Positions 50,032 to 59,237 of a stretch of DNA of 64,000 bases are shown piece by piece. Under the pieces are notes generated by a model that had not been told where the DNA came from, made no database searches, and worked only from the letters and a program-made list of their open reading frames with translations. How positions within the stretch are numbered: position 1 is the stretch's first letter; every line of letters starts with the position of its first letter. Source of the DNA: Streptococcus sp. zg-86 (GTDB lineage Bacteria > Bacillota > Bacilli > Lactobacillales > Streptococcaceae); assembly GCF_017639855.1 (NCBI RefSeq), contig NZ_CP072115.1, positions 558,001 through 622,000 on the forward strand, read 5' to 3'. The translations under genes and the position numbers were made by a program.

Positions 50032-50211
50032 ATGGCAAAAAATCCATTGGAAGATAGTATTCAAAGTCGAATGTCGGCAGAACGGTATCAGGTATCCACT
50101 AAAGGAAAGAAAAGGGAAAAGATTCCAGTTTTCCAGATTTTATTAATCCTATCAATGATTCTAGGCTTGATTATGACCCTAGTAGGAGTGCTAACACAGC
50201 TCTTGAAGTAG
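50032..50211 (+). CDS. asp4: Asp4-like small membrane protein
   Basis: A 59-residue protein: a charged N-terminal half (NPLEDSIQSRMSAERYQVSTKGKKREKI) and one membrane helix (FQILLILSMILGLIMTLVGVLTQLL). This SecE-like shape and the setting suggest Asp4, which is usually found after gtfB in S. gordonii. ATG 50032 follows AAAGGAGAATAATC. A small DUF4044-like membrane protein is the alternative. No asp5 was found. Confidence 0.55.
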   Translation: MAKNPLEDSIQSRMSAERYQVSTKGKKREKIPVFQILLILSMILGLIMTLVGVLTQLLK

Positions 50212-50236
50212 ATTTGGATGTGAAAAGAGAACGAAG

Positions 50237-50498
50237 ATGGAAGAGTTAGTGATTCGTGTCAGAGATAATAGGGGTGTATAAAGAATATCAGGCATCCGTT
50301 TTTCGGTTTGGAGACGGAGATGGATTTGATAGCAGGGTAAGCATCCTTATCAAGATTACCATCCTGATTTGGGTACGATACTAGCCAACTACAGCTAGGC
50401 ATATAAAAAGAGCTGGAAGAGAAAGAGCAAGAAACAAGTGTCACCTACCGACTCGTAGAGCAGAAATTAGATTTTTTACAGAAAGAAGAGATGAAATA
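50237..50498 (+). pseudogene. Decayed small gene between asp4-like and gtf3
   Basis: Coding-looking pieces lie in different frames: MEELVIRVRDNRGV-stop, then VYKEYQASVFRFGDGDGFDSR, HPYQDYHPDLGTILANYS, and KELEEKEQETSVTYRLVEQK... ending FLQKEEMK at TAA 50496-50498. Joined, they would give a protein of about 85 residues. I do not recognise the family. At least two frameshifts and an in-frame stop have broken it. Confidence 0.55.
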
Positions 50499-51524
50499 AT
50501 GGCTATACATATTACAAATCTATATGGTCAGTCCTCTAGGAGTGTGGCCTTGATGTCTCAGGCCATGGTAGCAGATATCGGTAGAAGTCTGGGCATGAAA
50601 GAGATTGGAATTTACTACTATAATTCTAGTCAGGAAAGTGCGAGTTCGAAGGCTTCCCGTTTTGATGGGATGAATGCAGCGTTGGCGCATGGGGATATCG
50701 TGATTTTCCAAACACCGATATGGCATTCAGTCAGTTTTGAGAAAGAATACTTACAGTGTATCAAGCGATACAACATCAAATTAGCGATTTTTATCCACGA
50801 TGTTTTACCCTTGATGTTTGAAGGAAATTACTATCTCATGTCACAAGTGATTGAGAACTATAATATGGCAGATGTACTGATTGTTCCTTCACAAGCGATG
50901 GTAGATGTTTTACGAGAGAATGGGCTGACGGTTAAGAAAATCATTATCCAGCATATGTGGGATCATACCATACCATTAAGTGAGGAAGAGCCACGTTTTT
51001 CACAGACCGTTAATTTTTCAGGCTCACCAAAGCGCTTTTCCTTTATCGAGGATTGGAAGTCAAATATCTTACTTCAGATTTTTACAGATGAAGCGGATCA
51101 AGTGGATCTTTCTGGGGCTAATCTACAGCTCAATGGTTGGAAATCCGGAACAGAGTTGTTGAGTCAGCTTGCACGCAATGGCGGATTTGGCTTGGTTTGG
51201 AATCAGAGGGATGGTCGAGACTATTATCAGTTAAACGCTTCTTATAAATTGAGTACCTATTTAGCAGCGGGTCTCCCAGTCTTTGTGCCTACTACCTTAT
51301 CGAATAAAGAAATCATTGTCAAAAATGGTCTAGGATTTGCCATTTCTTCTTTGGATGACATTCCTGCCATTTTAGAAAGTCTGACGGAAGAAACTTATAC
51401 TCGGATGGTTCAGAAAGTCAAAGAATTTCGTATGCTTTTGAATCAAGGTTATTTTACAAAGAAGGTCTTGGTAGATACGATTCATGCCTTGTTTCGATCA
51501 GAGGATGAGGTTGACTTGCCATGA
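50499..51524 (+). CDS. gtf3: Gtf3 (Nss) glucosyltransferase of the adhesin glycan
   Basis: A 341-residue protein. HITNLYGQSSRSVALMSQAMVADIGRSLG opens it, HGDIVIFQTPIWHS and FIHDVLPLMFEGNYYLM follow, and the end LNASYKLSTYLAAGLPVFVP has the GT-B nucleotide-site pattern. Gtf3 adds the second sugar (glucose) to GlcNAc-modified serine-rich repeat proteins. It ends four bases into secY2 (ATGA). Confidence 0.88.
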   Translation: MAIHITNLYGQSSRSVALMSQAMVADIGRSLGMKEIGIYYYNSSQESASSKASRFDGMNAALAHGDIVIFQTPIWHSVSFEKEYLQCIKRYNIKLAIFIHDVLPLMFEGNYYLMSQVIENYNMADVLIVPSQAMVDVLRENGLTVKKIIIQHMWDHTIPLSEEEPRFSQTVNFSGSPKRFSFIEDWKSNILLQIFTDEADQVDLSGANLQLNGWKSGTELLSQLARNGGFGLVWNQRDGRDYYQLNASYKLSTYLAAGLPVFVPTTLSNKEIIVKNGLGFAISSLDDIPAILESLTEETYTRMVQKVKEFRMLLNQGYFTKKVLVDTIHALFRSEDEVDLP

Positions 51525-52732
51525 GAAACTTTTTGTTTCGCTATCCACTCGTTAAGAAAATCTTATTTTCCCTTTGGATTAGTATTGTTTTTCTCATGGG
51601 GCGCTATATTCCCTTGCCTCATGTGGATATGTCACAGGTAAGTTTAGTTGCAGATTCATCTTTAGAAGTGGCTTCTGCTCTATCTGGTGGAAGTTTAGCC
51701 AATATCGGTCTTTTCTCGTTAGGCTTAGGCCCATGGATGTATTCGACGGTATTAAATAGGGTTTGTACACTTGGTCGAAAACGTCAAGTCGGAGGAAACA
51801 CGCAGCAACGAAAACAGTTGCTGGTTATGTTACTTGTCGCTATGATTCAAGGTTTGGGAATTGCTCTTACGCTGACATATGTGGAGCATTCGATTTTTAA
51901 TTCTATTCAACTCATTGCGATGACAACACTTTTGTTGGTAGCAGGGTCCTTTGTTCTTACGTGGTTAGGTAATCTGAACGTAACTTATGGTGTGGGTGGG
52001 TCGACCCTTATTATGTTTCTTGGTATGATTGTCTCACAGTTTCGGGCTGTTCCAATCTTTGTAGATGTCCTAGCAGGTCCTAAAGCGATGTATGCTTTAT
52101 TTATCCTTGTCTGGACTTTATTGAGCATTTATGTGACAGTTGTTTTTGAGAAAGCAGAATACCGGATTCCTATTGAAAGAGTATCTATTAATAGCGAGAT
52201 GGTTAAGAAGGCTTATTTGCCTATTCGTGTTAATCCTTCTAATGGAATGCCTATCATGTATGCCTATACTTTTTTGGCTCTTCCCCAGTATTTTTTAATG
52301 GTGCTATCCTATCTTTTAAAAGATACTTCCTTGTTGCAATATGGTGTTTATTTTACGACAAGAAATGAGATTGGGATTGGAATCTATCTATTATTGGTAC
52401 TCTTATTATCGTATAGTTTTGCGTTTGTTAATTTGGATCCACTTTCTATTTCAAAAGAATTTCGCGCTTCAGGAGACTATATAAAAAATGTCCGTTCTGG
52501 CAAACCAACTCAACTGTATTTGACAGACTATATTCGCTTTTTTGGGATTTTTAGTGGAATAATCATGGGGATTTTACTCAGCACACCCCTCATTCTCTTC
52601 TTGTCGGAGCAGGAGTTGCAAACGATAACTCCTTTGTCGGGGATTTTTATGATGATGACAGGGATGGTGTTGATGATTCGTGAGGAAGTGTTTACTTCAC
52701 GATTGCGACGGCAATACACAGAATTATTTTAA
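51521..52732 (+). CDS. secY2: Accessory Sec translocase channel SecY2
   Basis: A 403-residue, ten-helix membrane protein, shorter than housekeeping SecY. MRNFLFRYPLVKKILFSLWISIVFLMGRYIPLP opens it, ALSGGSLANIGLFSLGLGPWM is the plug region, and IPIERVSINSE and IRVNPSNGMPIMYAYTFLALP mark the cytosolic loop. With SecA2 it exports a glycosylated adhesin. Both ends are coupled to neighbours in the operon. Confidence 0.93.
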   Translation: MRNFLFRYPLVKKILFSLWISIVFLMGRYIPLPHVDMSQVSLVADSSLEVASALSGGSLANIGLFSLGLGPWMYSTVLNRVCTLGRKRQVGGNTQQRKQLLVMLLVAMIQGLGIALTLTYVEHSIFNSIQLIAMTTLLLVAGSFVLTWLGNLNVTYGVGGSTLIMFLGMIVSQFRAVPIFVDVLAGPKAMYALFILVWTLLSIYVTVVFEKAEYRIPIERVSINSEMVKKAYLPIRVNPSNGMPIMYAYTFLALPQYFLMVLSYLLKDTSLLQYGVYFTTRNEIGIGIYLLLVLLLSYSFAFVNLDPLSISKEFRASGDYIKNVRSGKPTQLYLTDYIRFFGIFSGIIMGILLSTPLILFLSEQELQTITPLSGIFMMMTGMVLMIREEVFTSRLRRQYTELF

Positions 52733-52750
52733 GGAAATTAGGTAGAGAAG

Positions 52751-54307
52751 ATGTTTCATTTTATCCCAGCCTGGTATGGGCATAGTCGCCCTTGGTATGA
52801 TTCTACAACTGTCTGGTATCGTGGTGTTTCTTCGATTCATTTTGATGATTCAATCAACCAAATGCGGATGTTTCAACAGACAAACGAAGAGATAGGGATG
52901 TTGGTGTTAAATTATATGCCCAATCTTCGATATTTTCTTCATCGCTATGATTTGTTTGAAGTGTCTTATTGGGCTGTCTTTGACGAGATTCAAAACACCC
53001 ATCATATCCAGCCACAAATCCTACATTTCAAGGAATTCCAATGGCCTGAAGGAGTAGAGTTTATCTATACAAATTTTTTGGTGGCTGTTAGACAGGACAA
53101 AAAGTTACTGGCGCATGTGGAGTTTGGTGAAGAAGCACATCTGATTTACATTCAATTTTTTGAAGCGGACAAGCCGTTGAAACGGCTCGTTTTTGATGAC
53201 CGTGGCTTCTTGTCGAGTATCGTATACTATGATGAACATGGGAAAGAGGGCTATCAGGACTATCTAAATGCGACGGGAGAGTGGCAGATTCGGGAGAATT
53301 TACAAACACAAGAAGTGGTGGTTAATCCTACTGTAGCACATCGTTTTCTGAAAGAACGGTATAGATCGATTGCCGAAGTTATCCAAGAAAAAGTGGAGAC
53401 GTATATAGGCAGCTTGGCTGCAGAAGATGTCCTAGTCCTTGCTTCCAGCCAGCAGCATAATGACTTGCTTTTGAAAGTCAAAGGTTCGCATCGGCTGATT
53501 CTATCGTATTTTGGTGAGCGTTATCCTTTTCATCACAGAGACTCCTTGCTTCAAGACATGAAGCAGGCTGATCTAATTGTAGTGGATAGACAGAAGCATA
53601 AGGAACAGTTGCAAGAATATGTTTCTACGCCAATTGAGCATATTTCTCTGTTTGATGCTCGCTTAAATCTTGGAAAGAGTCAGCGGTTTCGGGAATTATT
53701 TCTCTATTTCTTGATGGATGGTATGGAAGAACAGGACTTGTTGCAGTATTTAGAGCAGATTGCTCATTTTATGGTAGAACAGGAAGATGTTCATCTGAAA
53801 ATGGTTAGTTACCAGACCAATCCAGTTCAGGAGGAAGCAAAGCGAGACTGGCTTGAGAAAGTATTGGCGAGCTATGACTTGGACTTTTTCCAATTGGAAA
53901 CGGGGGAAGAGCAGGTTGAGGCCTTTGAAGATGATGAGGAAGAAGTAGAGATAGAAGAGAAGCGAGTGAGCTTAGAATTTCTACGCTCAGATTTAGACAT
54001 TATGAATTCCTTAGAAGAAAGCCGTCTGATTATTGATTTGACAGGCGAGCCTGATTTATATACCCAGATTGCAGGCATTAGTGCGGGAATTCCACAGATT
54101 AATAGTCAACCAACTGAGTTTGTCGAACATCTAAAAAATGGTTATCTGCTATCGGAACCTTCTGAGCTAAGTCTAGCTTTGCACCATTATTTGGTAGGAT
54201 TACGAAATTGGAATGAATCCTTGATGTATGCTGCTCAAAAAATTGCGGCCTACACCAGCGGTAGTTTGGTAGAAAAAATAAAACAAAGTATAGGATATCA
54301 TGAGTAA
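52751..54307 (+). CDS. asp1: Accessory Sec system protein Asp1
   Basis: A 518-residue protein, MFHFIPAWYGHSRPWYDSTTVWYR at the start, a hallmark of Asp1. The second half has a GT-B-like fold pattern (LIIDLTGEPDLYTQIAGISAGIPQIN near the end) as in structural work on Asp1. An acidic insert (EVEAFEDDEEEVEIEEK region, about 395-412) is notable. Asp1, Asp2 and Asp3 form a complex needed for export. It overlaps asp2 by eight bases. Confidence 0.9.
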   Translation: MFHFIPAWYGHSRPWYDSTTVWYRGVSSIHFDDSINQMRMFQQTNEEIGMLVLNYMPNLRYFLHRYDLFEVSYWAVFDEIQNTHHIQPQILHFKEFQWPEGVEFIYTNFLVAVRQDKKLLAHVEFGEEAHLIYIQFFEADKPLKRLVFDDRGFLSSIVYYDEHGKEGYQDYLNATGEWQIRENLQTQEVVVNPTVAHRFLKERYRSIAEVIQEKVETYIGSLAAEDVLVLASSQQHNDLLLKVKGSHRLILSYFGERYPFHHRDSLLQDMKQADLIVVDRQKHKEQLQEYVSTPIEHISLFDARLNLGKSQRFRELFLYFLMDGMEEQDLLQYLEQIAHFMVEQEDVHLKMVSYQTNPVQEEAKRDWLEKVLASYDLDFFQLETGEEQVEAFEDDEEEVEIEEKRVSLEFLRSDLDIMNSLEESRLIIDLTGEPDLYTQIAGISAGIPQINSQPTEFVEHLKNGYLLSEPSELSLALHHYLVGLRNWNESLMYAAQKIAAYTSGSLVEKIKQSIGYHE

Positions 54308-55898
54308 AAAAAAGATTAGATTGCTCCAAATTGGTCGTCAAAATTGGCAAGATGAAGTAGATATTCCAGAAAATATTGATTGGATTTACCTACAGCCACA
54401 CGAGATTCTTTCTTTTTTTGAGTCAGAAAATGCGAAACTAGAAGCTCGTTATCAAAAAGAAAAAGCAAAATTTCCTAAAAAGAAGGATATCAAGCGGGGA
54501 AAACTAAGAGTGGATGGTGTTATTTTAACCGAAGTTAGTTACCCGTCAGCATTATTACTGTTAGAGAAGGTTGTAGAACCTTACCATGTATTTTTCTCGC
54601 AAGACTTAACAACAAGTGATCCAGTTTTACAGGAATTTCTTCGTCGAAAATTGGGACAGTCGGCAGATTTTTCGGATAAACCCTTTTTGCTTCGAACTTT
54701 TTCTAAAATTTTTTTTAGCGGGCAATTCGGGCAAAAAATGGGAATTGCGAATTTTACTGTTCAGACAGAGTCTGAAAGATACCTTTCTCACTATGAGGGG
54801 AATCACTATCTTGTCTTAGATGGTGAGTATGGAGAAGACTACCGAGTGGTTGGTTCTTTTTTGTATGGTGTACCAATTTATAAAGATGTTCAGGTGGAAT
54901 TATGGCAGGAATTTATCAAGGATGCCAGTTGTGAAGTGAAAATTCGAGTGAGGTATATTGTAGACGGATCCTTGGATGATATTGCAGAAGAATGGGAGTT
55001 TGAAGGGGAAGACCTGCAAGAACCAAACGGTATTGAGACTCCCCACAATGGCTCGCTTTTTGTTAGTATTTTAGCGAAAGGAAAAGGATTCTTGAAGGTA
55101 GGTCCCTTGCATTATCGGTGGGGGAGAGCAGGTTTTGGTCAATTTACCTTGGGTGGTCAACGTTTTTCTGATTCAGAGCGTAGAGAATTTAATTATTTCT
55201 TTCATCCTGGGGATTTTAAACCTCCCTTGTGTGTATATTTTTCAGGCTTTCGTACAGCAGAAGGTTTTGAAGGATATGGTATGATGAAAAAGTTAGGAAC
55301 TCCGATGTTATTGATCTGTGATCCACGTTTGGAAGGTGGTTCTTTTTACATGGGCACACCAGAATTTGAAAGAGCCATTTCTACTATTACTAATCAGTGT
55401 TTGGACTATCTTGGCTTTTCTAATAAGCAGTTGATTCTATCCGGGATGTCAATGGGAACTTTTGGGGCTACTTACTATGGAGCGGACTTAGATCCGCATG
55501 CTATTATTTTATCCAAGCCTATTTTCAGTCTGGGTCGGACAGCCGCTCTAGAAAAGACCATCCGTCCCGGTGGATTTCCAACGTCGCTAGATATGCTACT
55601 GCATTTTGAAGGTGATTTGTCAGAAGAAGCACAAGCTCGCTTTAATCAACGTTTCTGGAATAAAATCAAATCGGGCCACTATACGAATACAAGGTTCTTT
55701 ATTGCCTATATGAAAAACGACGACTATGATTATATGGCTTTTCAAAACTTAATGGAAGTCTTTGCTCATACCGATGTGCAGGTTGTAGGAAAAGGCTGGG
55801 TAGGTCGACATTTAGATGGTTCGAGTGAGACAATCCCTTGGTTTTTAAATCAATACCAGAGGGTACTACAGATAGATTTTGGTAGAGGAGAAAGGTAA
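54300..55898 (+). CDS. asp2: Accessory Sec system protein Asp2 (adhesin O-acetyltransferase)
   Basis: A 532-residue protein with an alpha/beta hydrolase-like C-terminal half. The nucleophile is S384 in LSGMSMGTFGATYYG; a likely acid is D474/D475 in YMKNDDYDYM, and H504 is in GRHLDGSSETIPW. In S. gordonii Asp2 acetylates GlcNAc on the adhesin and is needed for transport. All three positions are kept, so it is probably active. Confidence 0.9.
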   Translation: MSKKKIRLLQIGRQNWQDEVDIPENIDWIYLQPHEILSFFESENAKLEARYQKEKAKFPKKKDIKRGKLRVDGVILTEVSYPSALLLLEKVVEPYHVFFSQDLTTSDPVLQEFLRRKLGQSADFSDKPFLLRTFSKIFFSGQFGQKMGIANFTVQTESERYLSHYEGNHYLVLDGEYGEDYRVVGSFLYGVPIYKDVQVELWQEFIKDASCEVKIRVRYIVDGSLDDIAEEWEFEGEDLQEPNGIETPHNGSLFVSILAKGKGFLKVGPLHYRWGRAGFGQFTLGGQRFSDSERREFNYFFHPGDFKPPLCVYFSGFRTAEGFEGYGMMKKLGTPMLLICDPRLEGGSFYMGTPEFERAISTITNQCLDYLGFSNKQLILSGMSMGTFGATYYGADLDPHAIILSKPIFSLGRTAALEKTIRPGGFPTSLDMLLHFEGDLSEEAQARFNQRFWNKIKSGHYTNTRFFIAYMKNDDYDYMAFQNLMEVFAHTDVQVVGKGWVGRHLDGSSETIPWFLNQYQRVLQIDFGRGER

Positions 55899-56809
55899 TG
55901 GGACATCGAATTTACTGGGGGAAAATAGGACCTGAAACCTATTTGACGGGTTCGATTCTGATTCCAAAGAACAAGACAATTCAGATTGAAAATATCCTCA
56001 TTCCCTCTGGAACCACCATGTATAAGTGGTCTTCATCGAAAAATTACCAAGCCGCTAGGGAACAGGCCAATCTGCCTTTACTCACAAGGGATGCTGTTTA
56101 TCATTTGCATTTGTCAGCAGAGGTGACTCCTTCTCAGAGTGTTTATGTCCGAGTGAATTTTTATGATCGGTTCAACAAAGCAATTGATTTTACAATTTTA
56201 AGATCTTCTGAAGAACAGTTCACCTACCCTCATGAAGCCTACTACTATGATATTGAATTAATCAATGCTGGTTGTACGAAGATGATTTTCCATTATTTAG
56301 AATTGGAAGAAGTTACTCTTGAAAAAGATAGAGAGAAGCCAAAGGCTTTAAAAATTTTGTTTTGGGATCAGGAAGTGAAGGATGTGTTAGCTAGGAGTCT
56401 CTATGCTAAACAAGCAGATACCCTTGTGTTGACTGAGGGAGCGGATACTCTTTATTTTGACAAAGTAAATTTGGAAAAAGTCGAGCAGTTTATTACACAG
56501 TATCCCCGATTGCCCATTTACTTTATTGGAAGTGGTCCATGTGGAAACTTTGCGGCACTGTATCATGCCATGTATTTTGAGTTAGGCAAGGCTTATGTGA
56601 CAAATGACATGTATGCAAAAGAAGAGTACGATAGGATGATATCGCAGATCTTTGAACAAGAAATTGATGTTGACCGTTTTTTGGAGCGCCTATCTTATAA
56701 GGAAAAAGTGATTTGGTATGAGGAGTTGAGGATACGGGACACACTATCTTTTATCGTACCTAGTATGAATGAAATAGACTATGCCTTGTTGATTCCCTCT
56801 ACTGATTAA
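55898..56809 (+). CDS. asp3: Accessory Sec system protein Asp3
   Basis: A 303-residue protein starting on the asp2 stop (TAATG). The first half is a beta-sandwich, carbohydrate-binding-like region (YLTGSILIPKNKTIQIENILIPSGTTMYKWSS, YHLHLSAEVTPSQSVYVRVNFYDRF). The second half (LKILFWDQEV... FIGSGPCGNFAALYHAMYF) is alpha/beta. Asp3 is a core part of the Asp complex. Confidence 0.88.
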   Translation: MGHRIYWGKIGPETYLTGSILIPKNKTIQIENILIPSGTTMYKWSSSKNYQAAREQANLPLLTRDAVYHLHLSAEVTPSQSVYVRVNFYDRFNKAIDFTILRSSEEQFTYPHEAYYYDIELINAGCTKMIFHYLELEEVTLEKDREKPKALKILFWDQEVKDVLARSLYAKQADTLVLTEGADTLYFDKVNLEKVEQFITQYPRLPIYFIGSGPCGNFAALYHAMYFELGKAYVTNDMYAKEEYDRMISQIFEQEIDVDRFLERLSYKEKVIWYEELRIRDTLSFIVPSMNEIDYALLIPSTD

Positions 56810-56833
56810 GCAGAAAGCTGGAAGAAAGAAAAA

Positions 56834-59224
56834 ATGACACAAAATTGGTTTTCTTTAGACTATTATCGTTTGAAACGATTGAGAAGGATATTGAAAAAAA
56901 TCAATGCCAGAAGTACTGAAATGGCAGCTTTGACAGACAGAGAATTACAGGGAAAAACAGCGGAATTTAGAGAACGCCTTGCTCAAGGAGAAAGTTTAGA
57001 CAGTCTGTTACCTGAAGCATTTGCAGTGGTTCGAGAGGCCGATAGGCGGATTTTGGGGATGTTTCCTTATGATGTCCAAGTGCTTGGAGCAATCGTTCTC
57101 CATGAAGGAAACTTAGCCGAAATGAAAACAGGGGAAGGCAAGACCTTAACAGCTACGATGCCTCTTTATTTAAATGCTCTGTCTGGGCGTGGTGCTATGC
57201 TGGTCACAACAAGCGGGTATCTGGCAAAACGCGATGGGACAGAGATGGGAGAGGTTTTCCGATTTTTAGGCTTGACGGTTGGGATTGCTGAGGGAGATGA
57301 TACCAAGACAAAATTAACAGCCAAGCGTAAGCGCCAAATTTATCATTCAGATATTATCTATACGACGAATGGAACCTTGGGGTTTGATTATCTGATTGAC
57401 AATCTGGCAACATCTGCTCAGGGGAAATACATGCGTGACTTTCATTATGCTATCGTTGACGAAGCAGATGCTGTCTTATTAGATACAGCCCAAACTCCTC
57501 TAGTCATCTCTGGTTCACCTCGTCTTCAGTCAAACTTATTAACCTTTGCGGATCATTTCGTCCTCAGCTTAACCAAAGGGGAGGACTATATCTTTGAAGA
57601 GGATAAAAAAGAAATTTGGCTAACCCAAAAGGGGATTGATGTTGCAGAAGCCTATTTTTCAGTGGATAATTTCTTTAGTATTGAAAATTTTGACCTGGTT
57701 CGTCGTGTGACTCTGGCCTTAAAAGCCCATTACTTATTTGAAAAAGGGAAAGACTATGTTGTGGAGCCTGGGAAGGATGGGCAAGAGGAGGTAAAATTAC
57801 TCGATCTTGGTAATGGACGAATCTTAGAAGGAACAAAGCTTCAAGGCGGCCAACATCAGGCTTTAGAGGCTAAGGAGCGCGTGAAGATTTCCGATGAAAC
57901 ACGGGCTATGGCCTCCATTACCTATCAAAATTTATTTCTCAAGTTTCCTGTCTTGGCTGGTATGACCGGTACTGGTAAAACGGTAGAAGATGAGTTTGTC
58001 GATACGTATAATATGGAGGTTATTCGTATACCGACTCATCGACCTATCCTCCGAGAGGATCGGAAGGATTTGATTTATACCACCTTACCTGAAAAAATTA
58101 CCGCTTCAATGCAGCTCATTAAACAACTTCATGCAAAAGGGCAGCCCATGTTGATTGTAACAGGCTCTGTCAGAATGTCTGAATTGTATTCAGAAATTCT
58201 TCTAATGGAATCCATTCCGCATAGTTTGCTCAATGCCCATAATGCAGCGAAAGAAGCACAGATGATTGCGGAAGCTGGTCAAATAGGAGCTGTTACTGTT
58301 GCGACGAATATGGCAGGCCGTGGTACGGATATTAAGTTAGGAGAAGGCGTAGCAGAATTGGGAGGTCTAGCAGTTATTGGAACAGAGCGCATGGCCAATG
58401 AACGCATGGATTTACAAATGCGGGGACGTTCTGGACGACAGGGTGATCCTGGTTTCAGTCAGTTTTTTGTCTCTCTTGAAGATGACTTGCTGATGAAACA
58501 TGGAAGTGAATGGTGCCAGGAGTATTTTAAGAAGTATAGGGATTCTTGTAATCCTTTATCGCCAAAACAATTGTCCAATCGTCGTTTCGATAAGTATCTG
58601 ACCCAAGCTCAAGATAAGAGTGAGGCGCTGGGTCGTAGCTCACGCCAGACGAGTTTGGCCTATGATGAAAGTGTCAAAGTTCAACGTGAGACCATTTATG
58701 CTCAACGGAATCGCCTGATTTATGCAAGCCAAGATGAGTTTCACTTACTGGATGTCATCACAGGGGTAATTGATGACTTTCTCGCGCAGGAGGAAGGATC
58801 AAGTGAATTTACTATCAAACGTTTTATCTTTGATAACCTCTCCTATCATAGCTCTTTGATTCACCAACAAATTGATTATCAGAATCCGAAGCAAGTTCGG
58901 TCTCACTTGTTGCAGATTGCACAGGAGGAATTGGAGCGTAAGAAAGACTTTCTCAAGCAGGACTTTGGCCAGTTCCAACGCGTGTCTATTTTGAAAGCTA
59001 TTGATGAAGCTTGGATTGAGGAAGTGGACTACTTGCAGCAGCTGAGAGTAGTTGTTAGTGCACGTTCGACTGCCCAACGTAATCCGATTTACGAATACCA
59101 TAGGGAAGCTTTGGAATCTTATAATCGCATGAAAAAAGAAGTTTATCAGCTGGTTGTACGACATATTCTCTTGAGTGAAGTTTCCTACAATAAAAAACAA
59201 GAAGTTGAGATTTATTTCGCATAA
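56834..59224 (+). CDS. secA2: Accessory Sec ATPase SecA2
   Basis: A 796-residue motor, shorter than SecA1 and without the C-terminal zinc/SecB tail. Walker A is MKTGEGKTLTA, DEAD-like motif VDEADAVL, later motifs AGMTGTGKTVEDEF, TNMAGRGTDIKLGEGV and MRGRSGRQGDPGFSQFFVSLEDDLL. ATG 56834 lies 24 bases after asp3. It specifically powers export of the glycosylated adhesin with Asp1-3. Confidence 0.95.
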   Translation: MTQNWFSLDYYRLKRLRRILKKINARSTEMAALTDRELQGKTAEFRERLAQGESLDSLLPEAFAVVREADRRILGMFPYDVQVLGAIVLHEGNLAEMKTGEGKTLTATMPLYLNALSGRGAMLVTTSGYLAKRDGTEMGEVFRFLGLTVGIAEGDDTKTKLTAKRKRQIYHSDIIYTTNGTLGFDYLIDNLATSAQGKYMRDFHYAIVDEADAVLLDTAQTPLVISGSPRLQSNLLTFADHFVLSLTKGEDYIFEEDKKEIWLTQKGIDVAEAYFSVDNFFSIENFDLVRRVTLALKAHYLFEKGKDYVVEPGKDGQEEVKLLDLGNGRILEGTKLQGGQHQALEAKERVKISDETRAMASITYQNLFLKFPVLAGMTGTGKTVEDEFVDTYNMEVIRIPTHRPILREDRKDLIYTTLPEKITASMQLIKQLHAKGQPMLIVTGSVRMSELYSEILLMESIPHSLLNAHNAAKEAQMIAEAGQIGAVTVATNMAGRGTDIKLGEGVAELGGLAVIGTERMANERMDLQMRGRSGRQGDPGFSQFFVSLEDDLLMKHGSEWCQEYFKKYRDSCNPLSPKQLSNRRFDKYLTQAQDKSEALGRSSRQTSLAYDESVKVQRETIYAQRNRLIYASQDEFHLLDVITGVIDDFLAQEEGSSEFTIKRFIFDNLSYHSSLIHQQIDYQNPKQVRSHLLQIAQEELERKKDFLKQDFGQFQRVSILKAIDEAWIEEVDYLQQLRVVVSARSTAQRNPIYEYHREALESYNRMKKEVYQLVVRHILLSEVSYNKKQEVEIYFA

Positions 59225-59237
59225 GAAAGAAGAAAAA

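Noticed and set aside
58799..59200. Antisense ORF of 133 residues within secA2
   Set aside because: Shadow of the SecA2 C-terminal frame; no ribosome site or domain.
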